Shown here piece by piece: positions 8,333 to 17,993 of a stretch of 64,000 bases of DNA. Origin of the DNA: Microbulbifer sp. YPW16 (GTDB taxonomy: Bacteria > Pseudomonadota > Gammaproteobacteria > Pseudomonadales > Cellvibrionaceae); the NCBI RefSeq assembly GCF_021290385.1, contig NZ_CP089928.1, positions 2,898,501-2,962,500 of the forward strand, given 5' to 3'. The position numbers and the translations under genes were made by a program. Each line of letters opens with the position of its first letter. Within the stretch, counting starts at the first letter, position 1. The notes below the pieces were generated by a model, which was not told the DNA's origin, searched no databases, and was given only the letters and a program-made list of their open reading frames with translations.

Positions 8333-8905
8333 TCAGTCGTCCTTGGCGCGACCCAGGTACTCGCCGGTACGGGTGTCGACCTTGATGGTCTCGCCAATCT
8401 CCAGGAACAGCGGTACCTTGACCACGGCGCCGGTGGACAGGGTCGCGGGCTTGTTGCCGCCCTGGGCGGTATCGCCGCGCAGGCCCGGGTCGGTATCGGT
8501 AATCTCCAGGATTACATGGTTGGGCGGGGTCACTGCCAGCGGGGAGCCGTTGTAGAGGGTGACGGTGCAGATATCCTGCTCTTTCAGCCACTTGGCGGCA
8601 TCACCCACCGCTTCGACGCTGGCCGGGTGCTGTTCGAAGGTGTCCGGCTCCATGAAGTGATAGAACTCACCGTCGTTGTACAGGTACTCCATTTCCCGGT
8701 CCATCACGTCGGCGGCTTCGAGGCTCTCGCCGGAACGGAAAGTGCGCTCCCAGACCCGGCCGGTCTTGAGGTTGCGCAGCTTGACCCGGTTAAATGCCTG
8801 GCCCTTGCCGGGTTTGACGAATTCGTTCTCCACGATGGAGCAGGGATCGCCGTCCAGCATTACTTTCAGACCGCCCTTGAATTCGTTGGTGGAATAACTA
8901 GCCAT
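8333..8905 (-). CDS. efp: Translation elongation factor P
   Basis: EF-P relieves ribosome stalling at polyproline. The 190-residue protein has the standard three-domain layout. The modified residue is Lys34 in [10 protein letters not shown], the loop that reaches the peptidyl-transferase centre. Both EpmA and EpmB are encoded beside it, so beta-lysylation at Lys34 is expected. An AGAGGAACTC ribosome site precedes the ATG, and the gene is divergent from epmB with 114 bases between them. EpmC, which hydroxylates the modified lysine in E. coli, is not in this window. Confidence 0.97.
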   Translation of the reverse strand: MASYSTNEFKGGLKVMLDGDPCSIVENEFVKPGKGQAFNRVKLRNLKTGRVWERTFRSGESLEAADVMDREMEYLYNDGEFYHFMEPDTFEQHPASVEAVGDAAKWLKEQDICTVTLYNGSPLAVTPPNHVILEITDTDPGLRGDTAQGGNKPATLSTGAVVKVPLFLEIGETIKVDTRTGEYLGRAKDD

Positions 8906-9019
8906 GAGTTCCTCTAAATCAGAAAAACGGTGCGGTTCGCATAAAAAGCACCGCCCGCTCTTTAAATTTCACTGTAACTGCTTAAAATTTGCGCGCTTTG
9001 CGCCACAGAATAGCCGCTT

Positions 9020-10057
9020 ATGATACAGCACGTCCCAGCCGCCAGTGAAATCGTTGCCCGGGAGGAGGCTCCCGCTGCCTCCGGCCGCCGCTGGCAGGAA
9101 GAGATGACCGACCTGGTCACGGACCCCGCCGAGCTGGTGAAGCTGCTCGGGCTGGACCCGGAACAGCTCCCCGCCGCCCTGCGCGCCGCCGACGGCTTTG
9201 CCCTGCGGGTGCCGCGGCCCTATCTGCGCCGCATGCGCCCGGGGGACCCCCGCGACCCCCTGTTGTTGCAGGTGCTGCCGGGGGCCCCGGAACTGGAGCC
9301 GGCGGCGGGATTCACCAGTGACCCGCTGGCGGAGGCGCAGGCCAACCCGGTGCCGGGCGTGGTGCACAAGTATCGCGGGCGCCTGCTGCTGATCGCCGCG
9401 GGCCAGTGCGCCATCAACTGTCGCTACTGTTTCCGCCGTGAATTCCCCTACAGCGACAATCACCTGACCCGCAGCCAGTGGCAGGGGGCGCTCGACTATA
9501 TTCGCGCGCAGGACGAGCTGCGTGAGGTCATCCTCAGCGGCGGTGATCCGCTGGTGCTCAATGACCGCCAGCTGGCACGGCTGGTGGAAGAGCTGGCCGC
9601 GGTACCGCACCTGGACAAGCTGCGCCTGCACACCCGCCTGCCGGTGGTGGCGCCCAGCCGGGTTACCGATGAGCTGGTGACATGGCTCACCGGTTCGCGC
9701 CTCAGGCCGGTGCTGGTTTTGCACTGCAACCACGCCCGCGAGATCGACGATGAAGTCCGGGCGGCACTGCGGAAGCTGCGCGCTGCAGGTGTCACCCTGC
9801 TTAACCAGGCGGTGCTGCTGCGGGGCGTCAATGATTCGGTGGCGGCCCTGTCGGCACTGGGGGAGGCCCTGTTCGCCAGCGGGGTGCTGCCCTATTACCT
9901 GCACCAGCTGGACCGGGTGCGTGGCGCGGCCCACTTCGAGGTGGATGATGGGACTGCGCGGGACCTGGTGCGAGGCCTGAGGGAGAGCCTGCCCGGTTAC
10001 CTGGTGCCGAGACTGGTGCGGGAGATACCCGGGGAAAGGTCGAAAACGCCAATCTAG
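9020..10057 (+). CDS. epmB: EF-P lysine 2,3-aminomutase (radical SAM)
   Basis: EpmB makes (R)-beta-lysine for EF-P modification. Cys130, Cys134 and Cys137 form the C-x3-C-x2-C radical-SAM cluster motif (Q-C-A-I-N-C-R-Y-C-F-R-R). An S-G-G-D-P-L motif follows, and a PLP lysine is expected near the C-terminus. The 345-residue length is right for EpmB, shorter than clostridial lysine 2,3-aminomutase. The gene is divergent from efp, the usual arrangement in gammaproteobacteria. Confidence 0.95.
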   Translation: MIQHVPAASEIVAREEAPAASGRRWQEEMTDLVTDPAELVKLLGLDPEQLPAALRAADGFALRVPRPYLRRMRPGDPRDPLLLQVLPGAPELEPAAGFTSDPLAEAQANPVPGVVHKYRGRLLLIAAGQCAINCRYCFRREFPYSDNHLTRSQWQGALDYIRAQDELREVILSGGDPLVLNDRQLARLVEELAAVPHLDKLRLHTRLPVVAPSRVTDELVTWLTGSRLRPVLVLHCNHAREIDDEVRAALRKLRAAGVTLLNQAVLLRGVNDSVAALSALGEALFASGVLPYYLHQLDRVRGAAHFEVDDGTARDLVRGLRESLPGYLVPRLVREIPGERSKTPI

Positions 10058-10222
10058 TTTAGCTGGGTGACAGCGCTGGCAGAAGCATGTCGGGTTAGAC
10101 CTGTTTGGCGCTTTTGGCGTGATCGTTGTCTCAATATTGTCGCATAAAGCTTCTTTATGGGCTTGTGAGTCTAATTTCGCTCTTCTTATACTGCTGTAAC
10201 CCAACGGACGGTTACAGTAATA

Positions 10223-11932
10223 ATGATGGATGATATAGATGCCGCCGCCCCGGCCCGGGCGAGCGCCCCCGCGAGCTTTGCCAGCAAGCTCGGATTGCCC
10301 TCACGTGCGCTGCCCGCCCTCAGTTGCGGCTGCGCCAGCGAAAGCCAGCTGGACCGGTGGCTGAGCCAGTACGAGCTGCATCCTTTCCACCCCTCCGACC
10401 AGCAGCGGCTGGTGACTTTGCTGGCAGGGCTGGTGGAGGAAGTTGCCCAGTGGCGCGCACCGGCAGCCACCCGCCTGCCAATCCTGGAACTGCTGCGCCA
10501 GCATGCCGTCACTTGCGGCGATGCCATCGTCACCCAGCGCAGTGCGCTCAGTGCCACGCAACTGGAAAAGCTGCGCCGAAGCCTGCAACCGGTGGTGGGG
10601 CTGCTGCAGAAACTCTTTGTGGCCTACGCCAGCCTGTGGGTGCAGCTGGAGGACACCGCCGGTGTTCCTTTCCTGATGCGGGAAAAACGTGCCCGGACCC
10701 TGCACCGGGCCGTCGATGCCGGCGGCCGGCTGCTGCGGGTCACTTCCCTGTTCGGCCTGGCGCCCCCGGAGAACTGCTGGCGCAACCTGCATCTGCTCCT
10801 GCAGCGCGGCTTCCCGCAGCAGGTGGCGTGGCGGCGGGTGTCGGATCCACTGGAATCCCGCGGCCGCACCAGTGCGGTAGATGCCTATATCAGCGCGGCG
10901 CTGTTTTTCAGTGCCAATCCCGGCCAGTTGGACGGCGAGCAGCAGGATGCGTTCTGGTGCCGGACCCGGGACTGGTGCCGCCTCGGCACGCTGGAGGAGA
11001 ACTACACCGAAACGGGCGATAGCCTGGTGGCCTCCACGGAGCTCGACCAGGCGCCCCTGCCCGCGGGCAGGCTGTCCGCCAGGGCGGTCGACAGCGACCG
11101 GTTCCGTGCGCCGCGGGGCTGGAGGCTGGGCCTGTCAGCGGTCCTGCAGCGGGTGGAAAAGCACCTGGAAAAGAATTTCGATCCCCTGGTGGAGCGTGCC
11201 CGCGATGCATGGGGCGGTGCCACGGGCCGTGGCGAGGAGCGCAAGCCGGGGCAGGCGGAGTGCGTGGTCAGCATCGGCCTCGGGGCTACCTGTTTCAACC
11301 TGCGGGAAAAGGATGGCAGCGGGCCGGGTACTGGCGATATGACTGCCTGGCTAGACCGGGAAGAGGAGCGCGTATGCCTGGAGGCGGCAGCGGTGGATTA
11401 CCAGTCCGGCCGCACCATGGCGGAATACGATGTCAGCCTGCCCTGCGCACCGAGTCTCAGGAGCGAGCGCAGTGCGGGGACCAGCGGCGCCGCCCGCCAC
11501 TACCAGACCGAAGTCGCCGAGGTATTCAACCGCAGTGCCCGCGGTCTGGGGTTGAGGCTCTCGCCGGCCGCTGGAGAGCGCCTGCGGGTTGGTGAGCTGG
11601 TCGGCGTGCGCATGCCAAATGGCTGGCAGGTGGGGGTGATCCGCTGGCACCTCAGCCGGGTGGACTACAGCGATGCCGGTGTCGAGATCCTGGCTCGCCA
11701 CGTGGCGCCGGTGGAGGTTCGCCGGCGCAATTCCGCCGGTCGCGCTTCGGCGCCAATCCCGGCCCTGCTGACCCGCGAGGGTGACGGCAAGTGTGTTGCC
11801 CTGGTCCTGCCAGTCCCCCTGTTCAAGGCCTACGACGAGGTCGAGGTGATTACCGGCAGTGTGACCCGCCCGGTTAGCCTGCAGCGACAGACGGTGGCAA
11901 CCCCCTCCGTTGCCCGGTTCGATTTTGTGTGA
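10223..11932 (+). CDS. Large protein with a C-terminal PilZ-like domain
   Basis: This 569-residue soluble protein has no signal peptide or membrane span. Its first 350 residues are helix-rich and unfamiliar. The last 150 include F-N-R-S-A-R-G-L-G-L-R-L followed by V-G-E-L-V-G-V and G-V-I-R-W, a pattern typical of PilZ domains (the N/D-x-S-x-x-G motif). The arginine pair that normally binds c-di-GMP is not clear, so nucleotide binding is uncertain. It lies 160 bases upstream of the FimX-like gene, suggesting a shared role in c-di-GMP or type IV pilus control (inference). Confidence 0.6.
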   Translation: MMDDIDAAAPARASAPASFASKLGLPSRALPALSCGCASESQLDRWLSQYELHPFHPSDQQRLVTLLAGLVEEVAQWRAPAATRLPILELLRQHAVTCGDAIVTQRSALSATQLEKLRRSLQPVVGLLQKLFVAYASLWVQLEDTAGVPFLMREKRARTLHRAVDAGGRLLRVTSLFGLAPPENCWRNLHLLLQRGFPQQVAWRRVSDPLESRGRTSAVDAYISAALFFSANPGQLDGEQQDAFWCRTRDWCRLGTLEENYTETGDSLVASTELDQAPLPAGRLSARAVDSDRFRAPRGWRLGLSAVLQRVEKHLEKNFDPLVERARDAWGGATGRGEERKPGQAECVVSIGLGATCFNLREKDGSGPGTGDMTAWLDREEERVCLEAAAVDYQSGRTMAEYDVSLPCAPSLRSERSAGTSGAARHYQTEVAEVFNRSARGLGLRLSPAAGERLRVGELVGVRMPNGWQVGVIRWHLSRVDYSDAGVEILARHVAPVEVRRRNSAGRASAPIPALLTREGDGKCVALVLPVPLFKAYDEVEVITGSVTRPVSLQRQTVATPSVARFDFV

Positions 11933-12011
11933 GGTCTATCTCCATACCCGTGTGCGGTGGCTACCCGCTCTTGTAAGCCACCGACGCCGCGACCTACACT
12001 TAGCGCTCTTG

Positions 12012-12030
12012 CGCCGCTGTCCCAGCGGCG
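12012..12030 (+). terminator. Short perfect hairpin between the PilZ-like and FimX-like genes
   Basis: CGCCGCTG at 12012-12019 pairs with CAGCGGCG at 12023-12030 around a 3-base loop, about 80 bases after the upstream stop. There is no U-tract. It may be a weak terminator or a leader structure for the downstream gene. Confidence 0.35.
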
Positions 12031-12092
12031 GCGCACTGACGGCCCGTAACACCGTCCCGGGACCGCAGATGTAAGTATCAAGAGCATAATAA

Positions 12093-14180
12093 ATGAGCAG
12101 CAACGACACGATTCGTCTCCTTCTGATTCACGACACACCCTCTGAAGCCCAGCGCCTGGTCAGCATGCTGCACAATGCCGGCCGCCCCAATCGTGCCCAA
12201 CACGTGCCCAGTGAGCCAGCACTGACAAAGTTGCTCCAGGACAATACCTGGGATCTCCTGATTGCCGCGGAAAGCAGCAAGCAGGTGCCGCCACCCGTGG
12301 CCCTGCGCACCATCAGCAAATTGCAGAAAGATGTACCGGTCCTGCTGCTCACCGAGCGCAGCGGCGCCCAGCCGGTGGTGGAGGGCCTCAAGCTCGGGGC
12401 CCGGGATGTGGTGACCGTGGATGAGGACCAGCACCTGCTGATGGTGATCCAGCGGGAGATCACCGCGCTGCGCAACCGGCGCCAGGCGCGCATGCATGAT
12501 CGCCGTTATCACGCCGGGCTGGCCCGGGCCCAGGAGCTGCTCGACAGCTCCAAGGACGCTATTGCCTACATTTCCGACGGCCTGATCGTCTATGCCAACC
12601 AGTCCCTGGCCGAGCGCCTCGGGTACAAGGACCGGGACGATGTGGAGTACCAACCGCTGATCGATATGGTGACCGAGGGGGAGCAAGAAGACGCTCGCGC
12701 CTTCCTGCGCCAATGTGCAATCGACAATAACGATGTCGAGGCGCAGGAGTGGAAATTCACCGCCAGGTCCGCCTCCGGCCGGCCAGTGCCGGTACGCGCC
12801 GAGGTGCTCTCCACTGTCTACGATGAGGAGAACTGCCTGCAGGTCCGTATCGCGGCGAGCTCCGGCAATACCGAGGAACTGGAAGCACAGCTCAGCGACA
12901 TCAAGAGCCGTGACCCCCTCACCGGCCTCTACAACCGGCAGCATTTCCTGCGCATGCTCGACGCCGCGATCAAGGCCGCCGCCAGCTCCCAGCGTACCGG
13001 TGGCCTGATGTATATCGAAGTGGATCGTTTCGAGGAAACCGTACAGAAAGCGGTCGGCGTCGCGGGTGCCGATGCGCTGCAGAAGAAAATAGCGGAGCTG
13101 TTGCAGTCGAGCGTGCGTCGCGGTGACGTAGTGGCCCGCTACGGCGAAAAGAGCTTTTGCCTGATGATGGCAGAGACCACCCCGGACAGTGCCGAGCACC
13201 GAGCCCGGGAGCTGATGAAGAAAATCGCCGACACCATCTTCGATGCTGCCGGCAAGACGGTACAGGTCACCGCATCGATTGGCGTGTCCCTGCTCAGCGA
13301 AGCCTCCGTTAATGCCCAGAAGGTTCTTGACCAGGCGCTCCAGGCCCACGAGCAGGCACTGCAGGACAGCGAGCAGGGCAATGGTTTCGCGCTGTTCGAG
13401 CCGGGCGCCGACCAGGAGGGCGATGCCGATACCTACCACCGCGCGCGGGTAATCCAGGCGCTGGAGGCCGGCAACCTCAAACTGCTGTACCAGCCGGTGC
13501 TCAGCCTGCAGGGCACCGGCGAGCAGATGTACGAGGTGCTGGTGCGCATGGTGGATGGCAAGGAGGAACTCTCACCCCTGTCATTCCTCGAGGGGTTGGG
13601 AGACGACAGCCTGGCGATCAAGATGGACCGCTGGATAATCCTGACCGCAATCAAGGCGGCTGCCGCCCAGCGCGCCCGGGGCAAGGATGTTTCCCTGCTG
13701 CTACATATTTCCGCGGCGTCGCTGAAGGATTCCGGCTTGACCGCCTGGCTGAAGGTTGCCTTCAAGGCGGCCAAGGTGGCACCGAAATCGGTGTCATTCC
13801 AGGTCAGCCAGGGCGATATCAACAGTAACCTGCATGCGGCACGGGATTTCATCAAGCAGGTGCGTGAGTTCGGCAGCCGGGTAGTGGTGAGCCGCTTCGG
13901 CGCCGGTCTCAATCCTTTCAAGACCCTCGAGCATGTCACCGTGGATATCGCCAAGGTGGATCCGTCCTTTGTCCGGGAAGTACAGGATGAGGGGGAGAAC
14001 AGCGATACCCTGGTAAACATGGTGCAGCAGCTGGCCGAGGCGAATACGCGGGTGATTGTGCCCCATGTGGAGCAGGCCAGTATGTTACCGACCCTCTGGC
14101 AGAGCGGCACCGACTATATCCAGGGCTATTATGTGCAGGCGCCCGCCGAGCACCTGAATTTCGATTTCAGTCTCGATTGA
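12093..14180 (+). CDS. fimX: FimX-like protein: pseudo-receiver, PAS, degenerate GGDEF and EAL domains
   Basis: The 695 residues contain, in order, a receiver-like domain (1-125) without the phospho-acceptor Asp (D-L-L-I-A-A-E-S replaces the usual D-x-x-L-L-D), a PAS domain (about 145-255), a GGDEF domain (about 270-435) whose signature is G-E-K-S-F at 351-355, and an EAL domain (about 450-690) whose signature is E-V-L at 481-483. P. aeruginosa FimX shares this order and an E-V-L motif; it binds c-di-GMP through EAL and drives type IV pilus assembly without cyclase activity. The loss of catalytic residues here supports a receptor role rather than synthesis. Confidence 0.82.
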   Translation: MSSNDTIRLLLIHDTPSEAQRLVSMLHNAGRPNRAQHVPSEPALTKLLQDNTWDLLIAAESSKQVPPPVALRTISKLQKDVPVLLLTERSGAQPVVEGLKLGARDVVTVDEDQHLLMVIQREITALRNRRQARMHDRRYHAGLARAQELLDSSKDAIAYISDGLIVYANQSLAERLGYKDRDDVEYQPLIDMVTEGEQEDARAFLRQCAIDNNDVEAQEWKFTARSASGRPVPVRAEVLSTVYDEENCLQVRIAASSGNTEELEAQLSDIKSRDPLTGLYNRQHFLRMLDAAIKAAASSQRTGGLMYIEVDRFEETVQKAVGVAGADALQKKIAELLQSSVRRGDVVARYGEKSFCLMMAETTPDSAEHRARELMKKIADTIFDAAGKTVQVTASIGVSLLSEASVNAQKVLDQALQAHEQALQDSEQGNGFALFEPGADQEGDADTYHRARVIQALEAGNLKLLYQPVLSLQGTGEQMYEVLVRMVDGKEELSPLSFLEGLGDDSLAIKMDRWIILTAIKAAAAQRARGKDVSLLLHISAASLKDSGLTAWLKVAFKAAKVAPKSVSFQVSQGDINSNLHAARDFIKQVREFGSRVVVSRFGAGLNPFKTLEHVTVDIAKVDPSFVREVQDEGENSDTLVNMVQQLAEANTRVIVPHVEQASMLPTLWQSGTDYIQGYYVQAPAEHLNFDFSLD

Positions 14181-14201
14181 CCCGCCACAGATGCTTCCCT
14201 C

Positions 14202-14230
14202 GTCCTGCCGGGCCCACAGGCCCGCAGGAC
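14202..14230 (+). terminator. Imperfect hairpin after the FimX-like gene
   Basis: GTCCTGC/GGGCC pairs with GGCCC/GCAGGAC with one bulged base, starting 22 bases after the stop. No U-run follows, so termination strength is doubtful. Confidence 0.4.
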
Positions 14231-14318
14231 ACAGATTTCCCGGCGGGCAGTCATTTGGGTATGCTTTGCCGGATTTTCCCTTACAGCACCAATAAGCAGA
14301 ATTGACCTGGAGTCATCT

Positions 14319-16301
14319 ATGTTGCCCCGCATACTCTGTAGCAGTTTGCTCTGCAGCGCCCTCGTCCTTGCGAGCGGCTGCTCCAAACCGGAATCCGACG
14401 GCGCGGCGGGCGAGCCCGCAAAACCCGAGGTCGAAGCAACCCAGCCTACCGCGAATGGTGCCGATGCAGCGCCCGCCGCGGAGGACCAGGGGAGTGCCCA
14501 GGCGCCGGAATCGGGTGTGGACTATCACTCTTTCGCCAACACCGGTGACTACCGTGTACGGCACCTGGACCTCGACCTGACGGTGGATTTTGACCGCAAG
14601 GTACTCGAGGGCGAAGCGGTACTCGACTTCAAGCGCCTGACGCAAAAGAATCCGCCGATGGTGCTGGATACCCGCGACATCAAGGTTGAGGCGGTGCGCG
14701 CCGGCCACGGCGGGGAACTGAAGCCGGTAGAGTTCTCCATGGGTAAAACCGACCCGGACCTGGGGACGCCGCTGAACATCCAGCTGCCCAAGAAAGCCAC
14801 CCGTGTCGCCATCCGCTACCAGACCTCGCCGGCCGCTTCCGGTGTCCAATGGCTGGAGCCGCAGCAGACCGCCGGCGGTGAACACCCGTTCCTGTTTACC
14901 CAGGCGCAGGCCATTCACGCGCGCAGCTTCGTGCCGCTGCAGGATTCACCGCAGGTGCGCATCACCTACAACGCCACCATCCGCACGCCGGAAGAGCTGC
15001 TGGCGGTGATGAGTGCGAACAATGACCCAAAGACGGAGAAAGACGGCGTTTACGAGTTTGAAATGCCGCAGCCGATCCCGTCTTACCTGCTGGCGCTGGC
15101 CGTGGGCGACCTGGAGTTCAAGCCCATGGGCGAGCGCACCGGCGTCTATGCCGAGCCGGAGCTGCTCGATTCCGCCGCAGCGGAATTTGAGGATACCGAG
15201 TCCATGCTCGAGGCGACCGAAGAGGCCTATGGCCCCTATCGCTGGGACCGCTACGACCTCTTGATCCTGCCACCCAGTTTCCCCTTCGGCGGCATGGAGA
15301 ACCCGCGCCTGAGCTTTATTACCCCGACCGTGATCGCCGGCGACAAGAGCCTGGTGGCCCTGATTGCTCACGAGCTGGCGCACTCCTGGTCCGGCAACCT
15401 GGTGACCAATGCCAGCTGGCGCGACCTGTGGCTGAACGAGGGTTTCACCACATACCTGACCAACCGCATCATGCAGAATATCTACGGTGACCAGCGCTAT
15501 CGTATGGAGATGGCGCTGGGCTATGACGACCTGCAGGCGGACCTGGAAGACCTGGACAGCCGCGACGAGATCATGGCCATCGACCTGCGTGGTCGCGACC
15601 CGGACAAGGTGTTTTCCAATATCCCCTATGAGAAGGGCTCCCTGTTCCTGTATGAGCTGGAACAGAAGATTGGCCGCGAGGCGTTTGACCAGTTCCTGCT
15701 GGAGTACTTCAACAACTTCGCGTTCGAGAGCATCACCACTGAGGACTTTATCGAGTACCTGCAGCAGACCCTGCTCAAGCAGTACCCGGACAAGCTCGAT
15801 GAGGCGCGGATCCGCGAGTGGATTTTTGAACCGGGCATCCCCGAGGGTGCGCCGCAGCCGCAGTCCGATGCCTTCAGCAAGATCGACCCGGTGCGCCAGC
15901 AGTGGCTGGACGGCGAGATCGCCGCGAAGGACATCGATACCGGGGAGTGGACCTATCACCAGTGGAAGTATTTCCTCGATGGTATGCCGGAAGAGCTCAG
16001 TGACGAGCAGCTGGAGGAGCTGGACAGCGCCTTCAACCTGACCGAGTCAACAAACAACGAGATCGCTTTCAGCTGGCTGATGATTGCCGTGCGCAACGAC
16101 TACCAGCCCGCCTTCGGGCGCCTGGAGAGCTTCCTCACCGAAATCGGTCGCAATAAGTTCCTGCGCCCGCTGTATCGCAACCTGGTGGAGAGCGGCAAGC
16201 AGGAAATGGCGGCGGAGATTTTTGAAGAGGCCAAGCCCGGCTATCACCCGCTGACAGTCAAGGTGAACAGCCGCATCATTTACGGCGACGACGCCCAGTA
16301 A
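14319..16301 (+). CDS. M1-family zinc metallopeptidase, lipoprotein (leukotriene-A4-hydrolase-like)
   Basis: The protein (660 residues) starts with a lipoprotein signal peptide ending L-A-S-G-C, so Cys21 is lipidated and the enzyme is anchored in the envelope. An N-terminal beta domain is followed by the G-G-M-E-N exopeptidase motif and the zinc site H351-E-L-A-H355 with Glu374 eighteen residues later (W-L-N-E-G-F). The C-terminal helical domain resembles leukotriene A4 hydrolase. It most likely removes N-terminal residues from periplasmic peptides. A low-complexity Ala/Glu/Pro linker spans about residues 22-65. Confidence 0.92.
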   Translation: MLPRILCSSLLCSALVLASGCSKPESDGAAGEPAKPEVEATQPTANGADAAPAAEDQGSAQAPESGVDYHSFANTGDYRVRHLDLDLTVDFDRKVLEGEAVLDFKRLTQKNPPMVLDTRDIKVEAVRAGHGGELKPVEFSMGKTDPDLGTPLNIQLPKKATRVAIRYQTSPAASGVQWLEPQQTAGGEHPFLFTQAQAIHARSFVPLQDSPQVRITYNATIRTPEELLAVMSANNDPKTEKDGVYEFEMPQPIPSYLLALAVGDLEFKPMGERTGVYAEPELLDSAAAEFEDTESMLEATEEAYGPYRWDRYDLLILPPSFPFGGMENPRLSFITPTVIAGDKSLVALIAHELAHSWSGNLVTNASWRDLWLNEGFTTYLTNRIMQNIYGDQRYRMEMALGYDDLQADLEDLDSRDEIMAIDLRGRDPDKVFSNIPYEKGSLFLYELEQKIGREAFDQFLLEYFNNFAFESITTEDFIEYLQQTLLKQYPDKLDEARIREWIFEPGIPEGAPQPQSDAFSKIDPVRQQWLDGEIAAKDIDTGEWTYHQWKYFLDGMPEELSDEQLEELDSAFNLTESTNNEIAFSWLMIAVRNDYQPAFGRLESFLTEIGRNKFLRPLYRNLVESGKQEMAAEIFEEAKPGYHPLTVKVNSRIIYGDDAQ

Positions 16302-16619
16302 CAGCCGCGATCCCGGCTGGCCCGCCACCCGCGGTGCCCGGCCGGGAACCTCAGTCACCAGTGCCGGTAACGCGGACACCGGTAACCTGCCAATGCCCGG
16401 CCGGGCACCGCCCATCCGCGCAGGGGTTCACAGCGATTGAAAGAGTTGTAGAATCAGCTGCCACCTTGGCATCCGGGCGGCTACCCGCGGAAACCGGAAG
16501 TACAGTAAAGTGGTCAGATATGGTGGTCGGGACGGATTATTTTTGGCCTGTTCCCCCGGCTATCCGGGCCCGTTCACGGACGAGCGATTCAGGCAGAAAC
16601 ACACAGGAGCCGCGGGACG

Positions 16620-16745
16620 ATGCGCTGGTTAAAAATTTTTGGTTTATTCGCATTGTTGGCCTTTGCCGGCTGCAGTGAGCAGGCGTGCTTCGAGCGCGGC
16701 AAGCCACCGTCATTGCCTTTCCCGCACGCCTTCGCCGTCAGCTGA
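16620..16745 (+). CDS. 41-residue putative lipoprotein
   Basis: This short reading frame begins M-R-W-L-K-I-F-G-L-F and reaches A-F-A-G-C-S at residues 14-19, giving a positive N-terminus, a hydrophobic core and Cys18 as the lipidation site (Phe at -3 is atypical). An AGGAG ribosome site lies 10 bases upstream. The mature part is only 24 residues and contains a second cysteine and two Pro pairs. It is not an obvious LptM homologue because the G-L-K-G-P-L-Y motif is absent. It ends 28 bases before the convergent serB stop. Confidence 0.55.
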   Translation: MRWLKIFGLFALLAFAGCSEQACFERGKPPSLPFPHAFAVS

Positions 16746-16772
16746 TTCGTAGCGGCAGCTCACTGCTGCAGT

Positions 16773-17885
16773 TCAGTCGGCCTGCAGCAGGGCAATCTGT
16801 TGGTCGTTGAGGCCAAACAGGTAAAGAGCCGCATCGAGCCCGAAATGGGTGATGGCCTGGGGGGCTTCCAGGCGCACCTTGGGTTTGGGGTGAATCGCGA
16901 TGCCCAGTGCCCCCAGGTTCAGCATGGGGATATCGTTGGCCCCGTCTCCCACTGCAATCACACTCTCCAGTGCCAGGCCATGTTCCGCGGCCATCTGCTC
17001 CAGCAGGATACGCTTTCGCTGGCCGTCCACGATCGGTTCGATGACTTCCCCGGTGAGTACACCGTCGGCGAACTCCAGCTCATTGGCGTGGACGAAATCC
17101 ACCGCCAGCTTTTCCCGCTGCAGGTAGTGTGCGAAATAGGTAAACCCACCAGAGAGGATTGCCGTCTTGCAGCCCAGGGCCCGCAGGGCCTGCAGCAGTT
17201 CGCGCGCGCCCTCCTTGATCGGCAGCTGCGGGGCGATGTCAGCCAGGCGCTGCTCGGAGAAACCCTGTAGCAGGGCCATGCGCTTTTTGAAACTCTGGCG
17301 GAAATCCAGTTCTCCCCGCATGGCAGCCTCGGTAATGGCAGCCACGCGATCGCCAATGCCGGTGATCCGGGCCAGCTCGTCGATTACCTCGGCGTCGATC
17401 AGGGTCGAGTCCATGTCGAAGCCGGCCAGTCGCGGTGGCTGTTGGGTAACGCCGGCCTGCAGCACCAGGTCCACGCCAAGCCTTTCCGCCAGTTGCAGGC
17501 AGGCGTGCCGCGCCGGGTTGAATTCCAGTTCCGCCTGCAACTGGAAGCGGATCACCGTGCGCTCCCGCGCTCGCGACAGGGTGTCTGCGGCCTGCAGGGC
17601 CCAGCCCTGCTCGCGGAAAAATCCCAGCAGGGCGCGCAGTTGCTCCAGGGTCGCCGCAGGCGAGAGCAGGGTGACGCACCAGGGGGCCGTGACCGCGGCG
17701 GCGGTGTCGGGCATCGCGACAGTGTCCGACGGGCTGGCGTCGAAGGGTGGGGTGTCCCGGTACCCGATCCCGACCCGCGCTGCGCCGCCCTGGTAATCCA
17801 GGTAGTGCAATGGGCAGTCCGTTGCAGGTTCCATCAGTGTTTCCAGGGGGAGCCGGAATTCCCGGTAGTCTGGCGTTGCGCCCAT
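16773..17885 (-). CDS. serB: Phosphoserine phosphatase
   Basis: SerB hydrolyses phosphoserine to serine in the last step of serine synthesis. The HAD motifs are present: F-D-M-D-S-T with nucleophile Asp157 and acid Asp159, the I-L-S-G-G-F motif II serine, and G-D-G-A-N-D for magnesium. At 370 residues it carries the N-terminal ACT-like extension (about 1-150) seen in proteobacterial SerB. It is divergent from the AhpA/YtjB-type gene, the same pairing as serB and ytjB (smp) in E. coli. Confidence 0.96.
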   Translation of the reverse strand: MGATPDYREFRLPLETLMEPATDCPLHYLDYQGGAARVGIGYRDTPPFDASPSDTVAMPDTAAAVTAPWCVTLLSPAATLEQLRALLGFFREQGWALQAADTLSRARERTVIRFQLQAELEFNPARHACLQLAERLGVDLVLQAGVTQQPPRLAGFDMDSTLIDAEVIDELARITGIGDRVAAITEAAMRGELDFRQSFKKRMALLQGFSEQRLADIAPQLPIKEGARELLQALRALGCKTAILSGGFTYFAHYLQREKLAVDFVHANELEFADGVLTGEVIEPIVDGQRKRILLEQMAAEHGLALESVIAVGDGANDIPMLNLGALGIAIHPKPKVRLEAPQAITHFGLDAALYLFGLNDQQIALLQAD

Positions 17886-17993
17886 AGTGCCCTTCCGTGT
17901 TTTGGTTTTTGCGGGGCGGGCATTATAGCCCCCGGGACTTTATTCGCTAAAATCCACGGCAACGTGATAAACCCAAGAATACGCGCCCTATCC

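Noticed and set aside
8969..10204. 411-residue minus-strand frame opposite epmB
   Set aside because: epmB has the radical-SAM motif; the antisense frame has no domain.
12078..13439. 453-residue minus-strand frame opposite the FimX-like gene
   Set aside because: The plus strand encodes clear PAS, GGDEF and EAL domains.
17442..17993. Upstream extension of the AhpA/YtjB-type gene
   Set aside because: It is antisense to serB; the protein starts naturally at M-N-A-L-K-K-E-I.
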